Position numbers and translations under genes: made by a program. The notes under the pieces are model-generated. The model did not search any database. It saw nothing but the letters and a program-made list of their open reading frames with translations, and had not been told where the DNA came from. From the NCBI GenBank assembly GCA_003151275.1, contig PLXC01000119.1, positions 15,946 to 79,945 of the forward strand: a stretch of DNA of 64,000 nucleotides. The letters are read 5' to 3'. The DNA is from Candidatus Melainabacteria bacterium (GTDB lineage Bacteria > Cyanobacteriota > Vampirovibrionia > Obscuribacterales > Obscuribacteraceae). Positions 16,685 through 25,999 of the stretch are shown piece by piece; the first letter of the stretch is position 1; every line of letters begins with the position of its first letter.

Positions 16685-18493
16685 ATGTTCAAGAAAATTC
16701 TAATTGCCAATCGAGGCGAAATTGCAGTTCGCGTCATCGCGGCCTGCAGGGAACTGGGGATTCAAACGGTGGCTATCTTTTCGGATCCCGATAGAGAATC
16801 CAGGCATGTGCAGTTGGCCGACGAGCATTGGCGCTTGGAAGGACAACCGGCAAGAGTATATTTAGACCATGCTCAAATTTTGGACATTGCCAAACGCGCT
16901 CACGTAGATGCCGTGCATCCAGGTTATGGTTTCCTCTCTGAGAATTCAGAATTTGCGCAGGCTTGCCTTGACGGCGGCATAAAATTCATTGGACCGACTC
17001 CTGAAGTAATCAGGCGTATGGGCTCTAAAGTTGAAGCGCGTCGCGCCATGGAAGCGGCCGGCGTGCCCGTCGTTCCCGGCACAACGGATCCTGTAACCGA
17101 TCCACAGACAGTAAAAACTCTTGCCACCAAATACGGTTATCCAATTGCGATCAAGGCCAGCGCCGGTGGGGGTGGGCGAGGACTCAAAGTCGTGCGTAAC
17201 GATCAGGAAGTCGAGAACGCCTTAGCGTCCGCGCAACGTGAAGGACTTAGCTATTTTGGCAGCAATGAAGTCTACGTTGAAAAGTATTTAGATGCACCAC
17301 GTCACATTGAAGTGCAAGTAATTGGTGACGAGCACGGCAACGTGATCCATCTAGGTGAGCGTGATTGCTCAAGTCAACGACGTCATCAAAAATTATTGGA
17401 AGAGACACCAGCGGCAAAACTTGGTCAAGAAGTAAGAGCTAGATTGCTCGAAGCTGCCGTCCGCGGAGCTTCATCTTTGCAGTACAGCTCCGCTGGCACG
17501 CTGGAATTTTTGGTCAGCGGTGATGAATTCTATTTTCTTGAAGTGAATACGAGAGTTCAAGTTGAGCATCCAATTACCGAGATGGTAACCGGAGTTGATA
17601 TTGTCAAAGAACAGATTTTGGTGGCAGATGGCAATAAGCTTTCGTTGTCACAGTCTGATGTCGAGTTTCGCGGTCATGCCATAGAATTCAGAATCAATGC
17701 CGAAGACGCTTTGAAAAATTTTATGCCAAGCCCGGGCGTCGTTCACACATATGCTGAACCGAGATTGCCCTGGGTGCGGATTGATAGTGCCTGTTATCAG
17801 GGGTACCAAATTCTTCCTTTCTATGACTCATTGTTGGCCAAATTAATCGTCTGGGGCAGGACCAGGGAAGAAGCAATCGTGCGCGGCAAAATCGCCTTGA
17901 GTAGTTATGAAATCAAAGGCGTAGCCACAACTATTCCGTTCCAGTTGGCAATTCTTGATGATGCGAAGTTCCGAGCTGGTGAGATGAATACTAAGTACGT
18001 GGAGGCGGATTTGATTAAGGCCTTCATTGCTAAGAATCAGACTTCAAACGCTCCGGTTTCGGAAAAGAAAACGACTGAGCCTGCCAGCGGTAACGGACAA
18101 CTAAGTAGCGAGCAGCCGCCAAAACATTCCCGTAACTTTGAGGTTGAAGTAAACCAGCGCGTTTATAAGGTCGCGGTGACAGACACATCGCCTGCACCAG
18201 CTGCAAAAGCTTCTTCTCCTCAAGCCGGGCGCGTGCTTTCTGAGCGCGCTCCTGCCAAGGCATCGGTGACTGGTTCACACACGGGAGAAGTGCGAACGTC
18301 GATGAACGGTTTGGTCAAAGAATTGCTTGTTAAGGTGGGCGATCTAGTTTCCGTTGGGCAGAAGATTGCCATTTTTGAAGCGATGAAGATGGAGCAGGAG
18401 ATTTTCTCTGTCACCGCTGGTAAGGTCACCAAGATTGACGTCAAAGCAGGAGATACGGTGGAAGCAGCCGCTCTTCTGATGGTGATTTCGTAA
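16685..18493 (+). CDS. Biotin-dependent acyl-CoA carboxylase alpha subunit (biotin carboxylase + carrier)
   Basis: 602 aa. Biotin carboxylase domain (about 1-445) with KILIANRGEIAVR, HPGYGFLSEN, the ATP-grasp loop KASAGGGGRG and the active-site region RDCSSQRRHQK and EVNTRVQVEHP. A Pro/Lys/Ala-rich linker follows, then a C-terminal biotinyl domain (about 530-602) with EAMKME, the biotinylated lysine being K568. It carboxylates its own biotin with bicarbonate and ATP and passes it to a carboxyltransferase, as in acetyl-, propionyl- or methylcrotonyl-CoA carboxylases. No beta subunit is adjacent, so the acyl substrate is undetermined. ispF follows by 19 bases. Confidence 0.93.
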   Translation: MFKKILIANRGEIAVRVIAACRELGIQTVAIFSDPDRESRHVQLADEHWRLEGQPARVYLDHAQILDIAKRAHVDAVHPGYGFLSENSEFAQACLDGGIKFIGPTPEVIRRMGSKVEARRAMEAAGVPVVPGTTDPVTDPQTVKTLATKYGYPIAIKASAGGGGRGLKVVRNDQEVENALASAQREGLSYFGSNEVYVEKYLDAPRHIEVQVIGDEHGNVIHLGERDCSSQRRHQKLLEETPAAKLGQEVRARLLEAAVRGASSLQYSSAGTLEFLVSGDEFYFLEVNTRVQVEHPITEMVTGVDIVKEQILVADGNKLSLSQSDVEFRGHAIEFRINAEDALKNFMPSPGVVHTYAEPRLPWVRIDSACYQGYQILPFYDSLLAKLIVWGRTREEAIVRGKIALSSYEIKGVATTIPFQLAILDDAKFRAGEMNTKYVEADLIKAFIAKNQTSNAPVSEKKTTEPASGNGQLSSEQPPKHSRNFEVEVNQRVYKVAVTDTSPAPAAKASSPQAGRVLSERAPAKASVTGSHTGEVRTSMNGLVKELLVKVGDLVSVGQKIAIFEAMKMEQEIFSVTAGKVTKIDVKAGDTVEAAALLMVIS

Positions 18494-18512
18494 AATGATT
18501 GAGCATTAAATC

Positions 18513-18989
18513 GTGAGAATTGGCACTGGATATGATGTTCACAAATTAGTCTCCGGGCGGCCATTGATAATTGGCGGCATTGAAATCGATTATCATCTTG
18601 GTCTGGAAGGACATTCAGATGGGGATCCGCTAACTCATTCTATTATTGACGCGTTGCTAGGTGCGGCTGCACTCGGCGATATTGGCTTGCATTTTCCACC
18701 TGGCGATCCGCGTTTCAAAGACGCCAACAGCTTGGCACTTTTGGAGAATGTGTATGCGCTCTTAGTAGCAAGAGGCTATCGCATCGTCAACATCGATTCG
18801 ACGATAATTTGCCAATCGCCGAAGCTGTCTCCGTTTTTTGATCGAATGCGCGCGGCGCTTGCCACTTGCTTACAGCTTGAGGTAGATGCGCTCAGTATTA
18901 AAGCGACTACCACTGAAAAGCTGGGCTATATTGGACGTGGCGAAGCGATCGCTGCCGAAGCCGTGGCTCTGATAGTCAAGAATTACTAG
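18513..18989 (+). CDS. ispF: 2-C-methyl-D-erythritol 2,4-cyclodiphosphate synthase
   Basis: 158 aa, the usual length. It converts CDP-ME 2-phosphate to the cyclodiphosphate in the MEP isoprenoid pathway. Diagnostic motifs: GTGYDVHKL (zinc ligands D8 and H10), GLEGHSDGDPLTH (third ligand His near residue 42), GDIGLHFPP and the C-terminal KATTTEKLGYIGRGEAIAA. Start is GTG at 18513, where homology begins. It follows the carboxylase closely and is probably in the same transcript; a strong terminator lies about 95 bases downstream. Confidence 0.96.
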   Translation: MRIGTGYDVHKLVSGRPLIIGGIEIDYHLGLEGHSDGDPLTHSIIDALLGAAALGDIGLHFPPGDPRFKDANSLALLENVYALLVARGYRIVNIDSTIICQSPKLSPFFDRMRAALATCLQLEVDALSIKATTTEKLGYIGRGEAIAAEAVALIVKNY

Positions 18990-19085
18990 ACTAACGTTTT
19001 CTGCAATTTTGTTGCAGTTTTCAATGTTATTGACAAGTTGGAATTCGTTATCTACCAGAAAGCGGTTGTAAGGTGGGCTATGTAA

Positions 19086-19111
19086 AAACTCAACCGTCAG
19101 CGGTTGAGTTT
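19086..19111. terminator. Bidirectional intrinsic terminator
   Basis: Perfect 11-bp stem AAACTCAACCG / CGGTTGAGTTT with a TCAG loop, A-rich before and T-rich after, between the convergent ispF and tldE-like genes. The core is nearly identical, in inverted orientation, to the hairpin at 55727-55754. Confidence 0.85.
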
Positions 19112-19121
19112 ATTTAACGCC

Positions 19122-20810
19122 TTATCGACTCGGATCTTTTAACAGCGGTCCTGGCACGATAGGAGGCGTGGAGTGATCTGGCGTGACTGGCGTCAGCTCA
19201 AGTTCCCCAATTACGTAGGATGGAGTGATCAACGTTCTGGCTGTAGCGTCTTGAGGCTCTACAATCTGCGGTTTCGAGTCCTTCCCGACTGCTTGAATGT
19301 CTCGTAAAGCGCGCAGGGAGACGTTTCTGAATTCCAGACCGCGGATCAATTCTCGTCTGCCGTCAGCTAGGTACAACTTGTAAGTAACTTGCGGATTACC
19401 CGGCTGAATCGAATATGAAGGAGTGGCAAAAGGTCTCCTGTCTCGATGTTGACCGGATGGATATTCCGGCATTTGATAATCATCATTCATCCTGGAAACG
19501 ACGAGCACATAGTCCAATCCGGCATCTTTAGCCAGTTCGGCTAGCTGAGTGCTAATCTGCTCAGGACTGGCTGGTTGAGTACTTTCTAGTTCCAAGATAC
19601 TGTAGACGCCATGGCCGCCCATCGAGTGTCCATTACTGTTTGGTCCATGGCGAGTCGGTATGCGACTCTGACAAAATCCTTTTAGAAGTCCATTATCAAC
19701 CAGCGTCAATTTTTTTCCAGGAATGCCTTCGTCGTCAAACTTGTAAGAGCCATAAAGCAGGTTGCCTTGGCTGTCCTTCGCTTGAGGATTGTCAATAACG
19801 TTCATATGTTTGGGCAAAATCTTTCTGCCCAGCGCATTCTTAAGCGGGTTGCGCCAGTCTTCAGTGCCAATGTATTCCTCTGCAAAACCGAAATTGGGAG
19901 CCATGATTTGTGAAAACAGTTGCGCCGCTGCTTGTCCTTCGAAAAGGACTGGACCGCAGTACTCTTCACCCTTTTTGGCCGTCTGCAATCCGCTCACTCG
20001 CTGAGCTAGGTCTTCGGTCGCCTTTTTCAGGACATCATAATTAGGAAGCTGGGATTCTTCTGTGCAGGCAAAAACGTCATAATCGGTCACCGGCATGCCA
20101 TCAAGAGCTTGAGCTGACGCCATGATGCGCACTGAGACTTTATTATTTGAATCGCGAACCCTTGATCCTTCGCTGTTAATGTACCAGCGATTAATGGTTC
20201 GGTTTATGAAAGACACTTTGGATTTTTGCAGGGTTGGATAGTCTTTGAATCTAGCTGACAGCTCCTGAATAATTCCGATCCATTTTTTATCCGTGACTAA
20301 CTGACCGAGCGGATTAAGCGCAACAACCGCGTCTTCGTGGCTCATGTCGGGTAAGCGGTCTGGAACATTGTTGGAGCTGAGATAGGCTTTTTTCCATTCT
20401 AATACTCGAATTGCATTTTTATATTCGTGATCGGTATCCAACCAAAGTGTCCGACGCAGCGCAATATAGTCGTCATCGATTGGCAGCGGGTAAGCGGTGT
20501 CCCAACGAGTGGAAAGATGATATGTGCTGTCTAAATCATGTTCCCCAACTTTCACTATTGGCGTAATAATGCGGTCATGCGATCTGTTAACAACAGGCTG
20601 AGATCCCAGACATGAAGAATAAACTACTTCATCGACGTCTTTTACTTCATATGAAATGAAGTACGGCGATTTGTGTTGATCGACGTGCAAATCTTTCATT
20701 GATCTCGTCATTTCGTCAACTAGAGCATCGAGCACGACATCGCTTTCTGCCTGGGCTGGAGAGCCAAGCAGCAAGATCGTGATCAAAAATATAGAGCTTA
20801 GCTGTTTCAT
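19122..20810 (-). CDS. Exported TldE/PmbA-like protein, metal site missing
   Basis: 562 aa, homologous along its length to the adjacent TldD (motifs NSEGS, DDEGIPG, the IxRGLE segment) but lacking the zinc site: where TldD has HESFGH this protein has FSQIMAPNFGF, and the C-terminal cysteine motif is absent. In known TldD/TldE heterodimers TldE lacks the metal ligands and supports substrate binding, so this is probably the TldE-type partner. A signal peptide (MKQLSSIFLIT, cleavage near AQA) points to export, unusual since E. coli TldD/E is cytoplasmic. Its ATG overlaps the tldD stop by 4 bases. Confidence 0.82.
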   Translation of the reverse strand: MKQLSSIFLITILLLGSPAQAESDVVLDALVDEMTRSMKDLHVDQHKSPYFISYEVKDVDEVVYSSCLGSQPVVNRSHDRIITPIVKVGEHDLDSTYHLSTRWDTAYPLPIDDDYIALRRTLWLDTDHEYKNAIRVLEWKKAYLSSNNVPDRLPDMSHEDAVVALNPLGQLVTDKKWIGIIQELSARFKDYPTLQKSKVSFINRTINRWYINSEGSRVRDSNNKVSVRIMASAQALDGMPVTDYDVFACTEESQLPNYDVLKKATEDLAQRVSGLQTAKKGEEYCGPVLFEGQAAAQLFSQIMAPNFGFAEEYIGTEDWRNPLKNALGRKILPKHMNVIDNPQAKDSQGNLLYGSYKFDDEGIPGKKLTLVDNGLLKGFCQSRIPTRHGPNSNGHSMGGHGVYSILELESTQPASPEQISTQLAELAKDAGLDYVLVVSRMNDDYQMPEYPSGQHRDRRPFATPSYSIQPGNPQVTYKLYLADGRRELIRGLEFRNVSLRALRDIQAVGKDSKPQIVEPQDATARTLITPSYVIGELELTPVTPDHSTPPIVPGPLLKDPSR

Positions 20811-22594
20811 TGATGTGCGCTTTGAGTTGGCGATGCCGCACTATGAGTGGTGGCATCAGGGGCGGGCAGAATCGGAACTTTGTCAAATGATTTAGCAGTG
20901 CGCTTCGTCTCGATCGACTGAATTAGCAGACTTGGCGCCACTGCTGAAACTGGCACCGGACCGGACTCTCGTCCGCACGTACCATTAAAGACAGCACTAT
21001 CAGTACCGGCCGAAATCACTCTTTCCAGTGCTGCCAACGGCGTGCCGACAATTTCTGCACCTCGGATCAATTGATCGGGCTTTCCATCCGCGAAAACTTT
21101 ATAAACGCGCAACGGATTAATAAAATAAGTTTGTTCAGAGCCTCTCGACGTGTACGTGTAACCGCCCGAAATTTCCTCAAAGAGAAGACCATACGTCTTG
21201 TGCTGTTTCTTGACCTCATTGATGAGCATCGCTCGTAGATTTTGGGCTGACACTTGTTTTTTCTTGTCCGCAGTGACAATCAGATTCGCCTGGCGCGCAA
21301 CTGGATTCCATCCCGGTGATGAACGTCCATGTCCATTAGATGCGTTGAACCCCTGCACCATTGTCCGTGCCAATAGGAATCCAGTCAGAACGCCGTTTTT
21401 CGCAAGAGTAACTGGCTGTGCCGGCACTCCTTCGTCATCAAATTTGTAAAAGCCGTTCAAGAATTCTCCATTCGCTTTTTCCTTGGTTGGATCATCAACG
21501 ACGGTGATAAATTCAGGCATGACCAAGGTGCCTAATTTTTTAGCGAATGTCTTGCCTTCGTTTTCGCTCTTCTCATGCACAGCCTCGACTCTGTGACCAA
21601 AACTTTCATGAAAGAATACCGCGGCAGCTTTACCGGAAAGGATCGCTGGTCCAACATATGGTTCTGCCACTGGTGCCTTTCGCAACTGCTCCAGTCCGGA
21701 TGCCAACTTTTCTACTCGGGATGCTAAGGCTTTTTCATCCGGAAAGTACTCCGGATCCGGGCGCTCGATTGAATCGGTCAATGACAGGGACATACCGTCG
21801 TCTGCAAGTGTATTACCTTGAATTGTGATGCGGTAGCCCAAATGTTGCTCGATAATTTGCGAACCTTCGCTGTTGACAAAATAACGAGTGGTTGGCTCAC
21901 TGACAAATGAAACAGTCGATGATTGAAGTAATGAAGGGTGTTTCAAAAAGATTTTTGACAGGCTTTTTACTTTTTCTTGCCACAAGGCTCGATCGAAATT
22001 GACTTGCTTGATTGGTGAGCTGTAATGACGCTGAGGCTGAAACGAAAAGTCGTCCGACTTATCGTCCTCGGCTGACATCACTTCGTTGCTGGCTATCAGT
22101 TCAGAATATCGCTGCTGAGCAGCTTTGTAGGCTTCATCCGTTTTTAGCCAGAGACACTGTTGGAGAGGGATACCCGCGCCATCGCTGGGTAATATCGAAC
22201 TTAGCGTTGTCGACTTCTCATACAAATGGGGAGATGCAGAATTTTTTCCACGCAAGAAATGTGTATTATCGAATTTCGGAGTGCCGACGCGCAGGTCAAC
22301 AGATAGCATGCGCCAGCTGTTTCTCGGGAACTCATCTTGAATTGCCCCGTTTGATGCGGATATCTTTTCCCATTCGCCTTCGTAAAGACGATAGGCAAGA
22401 TAGTACAAAGCCGCTTTGTTGGCGTTCTTTAGTTTGGAAAGGGAGCGCTTCAACTCCTGATCCATTGTTTGAATGATTGGATTTTCCAAGGGCAGGGACG
22501 GCGCCGAGCTGGCATTGGTTGGGCCTATACCTGAGAGAAAGAGAAGTAGACTGATCAGGGTGGCTACTAATTTCAAACTCTGTTTCCGCCACAA
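20807..22594 (-). CDS. tldD: Exported TldD-like metallopeptidase
   Basis: 595 aa. The zinc site HESFGH (H329, E330, H334) and the later ligand-bearing GTCGRESGPVPV are present, so this is the catalytic subunit of a TldD/TldE protease. Such proteases trim unfolded or modified peptides, for example microcin and linear thiazole peptide precursors. An N-terminal signal-like segment (WRKQSLKLVATLISLLLFL) predicts export, setting it apart from the usual cytosolic family. It lies between an M20 peptidase (36 bases upstream) and the TldE-like gene (4-base overlap): a peptide-degrading operon. Confidence 0.85.
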   Translation of the reverse strand: MWRKQSLKLVATLISLLLFLSGIGPTNASSAPSLPLENPIIQTMDQELKRSLSKLKNANKAALYYLAYRLYEGEWEKISASNGAIQDEFPRNSWRMLSVDLRVGTPKFDNTHFLRGKNSASPHLYEKSTTLSSILPSDGAGIPLQQCLWLKTDEAYKAAQQRYSELIASNEVMSAEDDKSDDFSFQPQRHYSSPIKQVNFDRALWQEKVKSLSKIFLKHPSLLQSSTVSFVSEPTTRYFVNSEGSQIIEQHLGYRITIQGNTLADDGMSLSLTDSIERPDPEYFPDEKALASRVEKLASGLEQLRKAPVAEPYVGPAILSGKAAAVFFHESFGHRVEAVHEKSENEGKTFAKKLGTLVMPEFITVVDDPTKEKANGEFLNGFYKFDDEGVPAQPVTLAKNGVLTGFLLARTMVQGFNASNGHGRSSPGWNPVARQANLIVTADKKKQVSAQNLRAMLINEVKKQHKTYGLLFEEISGGYTYTSRGSEQTYFINPLRVYKVFADGKPDQLIRGAEIVGTPLAALERVISAGTDSAVFNGTCGRESGPVPVSAVAPSLLIQSIETKRTAKSFDKVPILPAPDATTHSAASPTQSAHQ

Positions 22595-22630
22595 GATAGA
22601 ACGCTGAAAAGTAGCATCTTCTATTCGTCT

Positions 22631-24139
22631 CTACTGTTTGATTTTCGAAAGAGCATCGAAATAGTGGACAAACATTTTGATGCCCCCACCGGCTTGCTGC
22701 CAATCGAAATTCTCATTGATCGCATGATAGCCATGCTCTGGCAGCGACAAACCTAAGAAAACGATGGGCACGTTCAAAACATCATGCATGCTCACTACTG
22801 CGCCAATCGAACCACCTTCGCGGGTGAAGGCCGCCTCTTTACCGAAGCCTGCTTTCATCGCGTCGCTGGCAGCTTGATTATATGGTCCTGTAAATTCGCC
22901 TAAATATGGGCGCAACGTCCCTTCTTGGATGATCTGCGCGTCCGGACATTTGGCGTGGACGAACTTCGTAAATGCTTCGAGAATCTTTTCTGGATCTTGG
23001 TCGGGCACCAAGCGCATGCTTATCTTCGCTTCCGCTTCGTGGGGAACTATTGTCTTTACCCCAGGACCTTGGTAACCGCCCGTGATACCATGCACCTCAA
23101 ATGTCGGAAGCGCCCAGATCCTCTGGGAAGCTTCTTTGGCATCCATGGTGCGCAGAGAAGTCAGTTCGTGAGCTTTCATAAATGCTTGAACGTTGAAGCC
23201 AGAAGCAACAAAATTGTTTGCTTCGCTTTCAGAGGGCTTGCGCACGCCGTCGTAAAATCCTGGAATGTTTACGTGTCCGGTTTTGGCGTCATAACATTCG
23301 CTAATTAATTGAGCCAATTCACCAATTGGATTGCGGGCTAAACCGCCTGTGGTGCCCGAGTGAACATCCTTTGCGCCTGTTTTCAATCGAACCAAAACAC
23401 CTTGCAATCCACGCAAGCCGTAAGGTATGGCAGGACGTTCCCGTGATACCCAAATCGTGTCTGAAACGACGATCGAATTTGTTTTTAGTTTGGCCTTATT
23501 GTCCTTCAAAAATTGTTCGAAGTTAGGGCTGCCAATTTCTTCTTCCAGTTCCCACATGAACTTTATATTGATCGGCACTTTGTGATCATGGGCGTACCTG
23601 GCCGCATACAGAACCGCCAGAGCTGGACCCTTATCATCTGTACTGCCTCTGCCACTGTAGGTACCGTTATCGATTTTCATCTCAAATGGTGCACTCTTCC
23701 ACTCGGCAGGATCAGCAGGTTGCACATCCAAATGGTTGTATATAGTTACAGTTGGATAACTTGGATCAGCAAGCAGTTCAGCAAAAACAACAGGATTGCC
23801 CTTGGTTTCGATGATCTCAGCTTTGGCGCCGGCGTCCTGAAGGAGCTTGACGGCCGCATCAGCTGTTCGCTTGATGTCCGCCTTTCTGTCTGGATCCATG
23901 CTGACGCTGGGGATATCCACGAGCTTTTTTAGGTCGCGTTCATAACCTTGCCTTGACGATGTCGCGTACTCAGCAACTTTATCAACATCCACATCAACTG
24001 CCATTTTCCCCTCCTTGGCTGCTCCTGTCGCAATATTTGCCGAACCAAGCAAAGCGCTGCCAGCTAGGCCTGGGACACCAGGCAAAAGCAATAACGTTGT
24101 GGCGATGATGCTTTTGCGCAAACCGCTCGATAGGAACAA
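22631..24139 (-). CDS. M20 family metallopeptidase (dipeptidase-like)
   Basis: Up to 502 aa. Di-zinc peptidase with the M20 motifs [10 protein letters not shown] (metal His and catalytic Asp), [18 protein letters not shown] (catalytic Glu pair), DVHSGTTGG dimer-domain motif and a C-terminal HGYHAINE histidine; closest in style to CNDP-type dipeptidases. Two starts compete. A TTG at 24139 gives a good signal peptide ([15 protein letters not shown]) and fits the exported neighbours. An ATG at 24004 has a strong GGAGG six bases upstream and would give a cytosolic 457-aa enzyme. It heads the M20-tldD-tldE operon. Confidence 0.85.
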   Translation of the reverse strand: MFLSSGLRKSIIATTLLLLPGVPGLAGSALLGSANIATGAAKEGKMAVDVDVDKVAEYATSSRQGYERDLKKLVDIPSVSMDPDRKADIKRTADAAVKLLQDAGAKAEIIETKGNPVVFAELLADPSYPTVTIYNHLDVQPADPAEWKSAPFEMKIDNGTYSGRGSTDDKGPALAVLYAARYAHDHKVPINIKFMWELEEEIGSPNFEQFLKDNKAKLKTNSIVVSDTIWVSRERPAIPYGLRGLQGVLVRLKTGAKDVHSGTTGGLARNPIGELAQLISECYDAKTGHVNIPGFYDGVRKPSESEANNFVASGFNVQAFMKAHELTSLRTMDAKEASQRIWALPTFEVHGITGGYQGPGVKTIVPHEAEAKISMRLVPDQDPEKILEAFTKFVHAKCPDAQIIQEGTLRPYLGEFTGPYNQAASDAMKAGFGKEAAFTREGGSIGAVVSMHDVLNVPIVFLGLSLPEHGYHAINENFDWQQAGGGIKMFVHYFDALSKIKQ

Positions 24140-24225
24140 TTCATGCGCCTAATGGTGCGCCAAAATTGAACTTATTTCAATATTGACTACCGGTTTTGCT
24201 GTGACGATTTTTGGTAATTGTGAAC

Positions 24226-24894
24226 TTAGGCTGCTGCGCTTGACCTTTGGTTAGCGGCTAATTGTGGAGCTGTTGGCAGTGAGGCGTTGACTTTGGCAAT
24301 GTACTCGCCCACTTTGCTTGCCACGGTTGCAGCGTCGAAGAAGCCGACAATACGGCCAACCTCATCTAGCATTGTGCCATTTGGACTGAGCACTGATATG
24401 GACGGATAGTGGTCGACGCCCAAGGCTTTGCCGATGTTTGCGGCAACGAGGTCAGTTGAGGGAGAGCTTTTCAGGAATACAGCCTGGTTAGCTAGTTGTT
24501 GAAATTCTGGTTTATCCAATTCTTTGTTCATGGCCTGCGACCAAGTGCCGTTCTCACCGAAAACCATGACGATCGCTTTGTGTTGATGAACGCCAGTGTC
24601 ATATCCGTCTGCGGTGTTTGTCGTCCACTCAATTTTATTTGTCTTGTCGGTAGGTCCCTGAGCAAGTTCTTTAACAACTTGTTGTTCCCATGGACGCGAG
24701 GTGTTGTAATCAACACCACCCTTTGTCAGAGTCAACTCAGGCAAAACGGCATTAGCACTGCCGTTATCTTTAGCCGGGGTTGAAATACTCCAATTTAAAT
24801 CTTGTACTGCTTTATTGAAGTTATCTGCAAATGGTGATGCGCCAAACGCAGATTGTTCCAAGTGAGAGTAAGCTGATTCGTCGATCAGGCTCAT
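24226..24894 (-). CDS. Thioredoxin-fold protein without redox cysteines
   Basis: 222 aa. The second half reads like a thioredoxin domain (AIVMVFGENGTWSQAM, then FLKSSPSTD, a cis-Pro-like YPSISVLSPNG, and GFFDAATVASKV), but the expected WCxxC is WSQA, so it cannot act as a disulfide oxidoreductase. The first ~75 residues are unrelated and probably flexible. No signal peptide is visible. Redox-dead thioredoxin folds often serve in binding or chaperone roles; the function here is unknown. It is upstream of the M20 gene on the same strand. Confidence 0.65.
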   Translation of the reverse strand: MSLIDESAYSHLEQSAFGASPFADNFNKAVQDLNWSISTPAKDNGSANAVLPELTLTKGGVDYNTSRPWEQQVVKELAQGPTDKTNKIEWTTNTADGYDTGVHQHKAIVMVFGENGTWSQAMNKELDKPEFQQLANQAVFLKSSPSTDLVAANIGKALGVDHYPSISVLSPNGTMLDEVGRIVGFFDAATVASKVGEYIAKVNASLPTAPQLAANQRSSAAA

Positions 24895-25140
24895 TTATGA
24901 TTGCCTCCGCCAGAGAGTTCTTAGATGTATACAGGGCGGAGGAAAATTTGACAGATATTTGAAATATTCTTGAGTTCAGACCCAATATCAATTTCAGGTC
25001 CAATATTCGTGAGTTAACCCTTCCGTATTCAGATTCCACATTCGTGACTGTGAGTGAGTCGGATCGATATTCGTGGAGTAGTTCAGATAAACATTGTGGA
25101 CTCTCCGCGGTAGCATTATGAAAAGCTCGCACCGGGACCT

Positions 25141-25285
25141 GATGTCGTGTCCTTTTTATTCGATTAATATATTAAGCAAAAAACAAGGCTTTTTACGATG
25201 CTGAAAAGCTTGAACCACCAGCTGTTTCCGGGAACGTCAAAGTCTGAAAACACTGATGTAATAATGCTTTACTTAATATTGGAAC
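25141..25285 (+). repeat. Dispersed structured element, family 1, copy 2 (diverged)
   Basis: Shares TATTAAGCAAAAAAC, GATGCTGAAAAG, the GTCAAAGNCTG strand and CTGATGTAATA with copies 1 and 3. Outer helix: AGGCTTT at 25186-25192 pairs with AAAGTCT at 25239-25245; an added C pairs with the G that is bulged in the other copies. Inner helix: ATGCTG (25198-25203) pairs with CAGC, bulged T, GT (25219-25225) around a 15-nt loop starting AAAAG. The 3' hairpin and small frame of copies 1 and 3 are missing. Confidence 0.75.
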
Positions 25286-25316
25286 TAAAAAAAGGAAGGG
25301 GAACCACCCGGTTTAA

Positions 25317-25349
25317 TCCGAGGATAGCCTATGCAGCAAGCTGCTCGGC
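25317..25349. repeat. Palindromic dispersed repeat, copy B (inverted relative to copy A)
   Basis: Reverse complement of 7693-7725 with 32 of 33 positions equal. It retains the GCAGC/GCTGC and ATAG/CTAT self-complementary arms. It lies just 3' of dispersed element copy 2. Confidence 0.7.
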
Positions 25350-25426
25350 ATAATCTTCAGTAGCATGCTGCGTCCGAAGTCGCAAATATTCAATATTCGC
25401 GAGTCTCAATATTTGTGAGTCATTGT

Positions 25427-25990
25427 TCAGACCCACTGAATTGAGAAAACGGCATCCATGAAGACCTTCAAGTATCGTTCGAATTGGAAATATCCGTAAC
25501 GCGACGGCACTTGGAGATAAGCCTCCTCAATCGTGTTTTTGTCCGCGCCCGAATCAAAAAAGAGCCCACAATATTCGTTTAGCGCTTTCTTGGTTGCAGG
25601 ATCGATGAACGAGCCTTTCACCTGTAATACCAACCGGTCTTTTATAAAGATCGTTTCGCCGCTAGTGAAGCGAAAGTTTGGACCAGCCGCCCCGCGATTT
25701 CGATTGGACCATTGGTTGTTTCCGGCATTGCCCAGAACAGGTGTGAGCTCCACCAGCTCACTGCTGCCCTCCGCAATTTTGTGCATCGGCAGATCGAGGA
25801 ATCGTCTAAATTTCTCGATCTCCTCCGCTCGAAGACCTGGCAGCTTTCTGAAGAAAGTTATTTCAACATCGTCTTGCGCACGCGGATGATATGACCGCAT
25901 GGTCATGAGAGAAGTGTTGAGCTCGGGATCGGCTGTCCAATCTGCTGGAAGAGTGACGCGTTTAATGCAGCCGAACTCGACAAGTTCCAT
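25427..25990 (-). CDS. Hypothetical protein next to papain-like gene
   Basis: 187 aa, family not recognised. It starts MELVEFGCIKRVTL, has no signal peptide or membrane helix, and shows mixed alpha/beta patterning with a GETIFIKDRLVLQVKG strand pair in the middle. Its ATG lies 9 bases after the stop of the papain-like gene, so the two are translated from one message. A small cytosolic protein directly downstream of a potential toxic or secreted protease would suit an immunity or chaperone role, but that is inference from context only. Its 3' end overlaps the degenerate repeats. Confidence 0.7.
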   Translation of the reverse strand: MELVEFGCIKRVTLPADWTADPELNTSLMTMRSYHPRAQDDVEITFFRKLPGLRAEEIEKFRRFLDLPMHKIAEGSSELVELTPVLGNAGNNQWSNRNRGAAGPNFRFTSGETIFIKDRLVLQVKGSFIDPATKKALNEYCGLFFDSGADKNTIEEAYLQVPSRYGYFQFERYLKVFMDAVFSIQWV

Positions 25991-25999
25991 TAGGTTCCA

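Larger units (their letters stand above)
24975..25434. repeat. Degenerate short repeats bracketing dispersed element copy 2
   Basis: A motif close to CAATATTCGTGAGT occurs near 25001, 25037, 25066, 25391 and 25407, on both sides of the structured core, and TTCAGACCC occurs at 24975-24983 and 25426-25434, at the outer ends. The right-hand end runs into the 3' codons of the 187-aa gene. No gene is seen in the 530 bases between 24895 and 25426. Confidence 0.6.
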
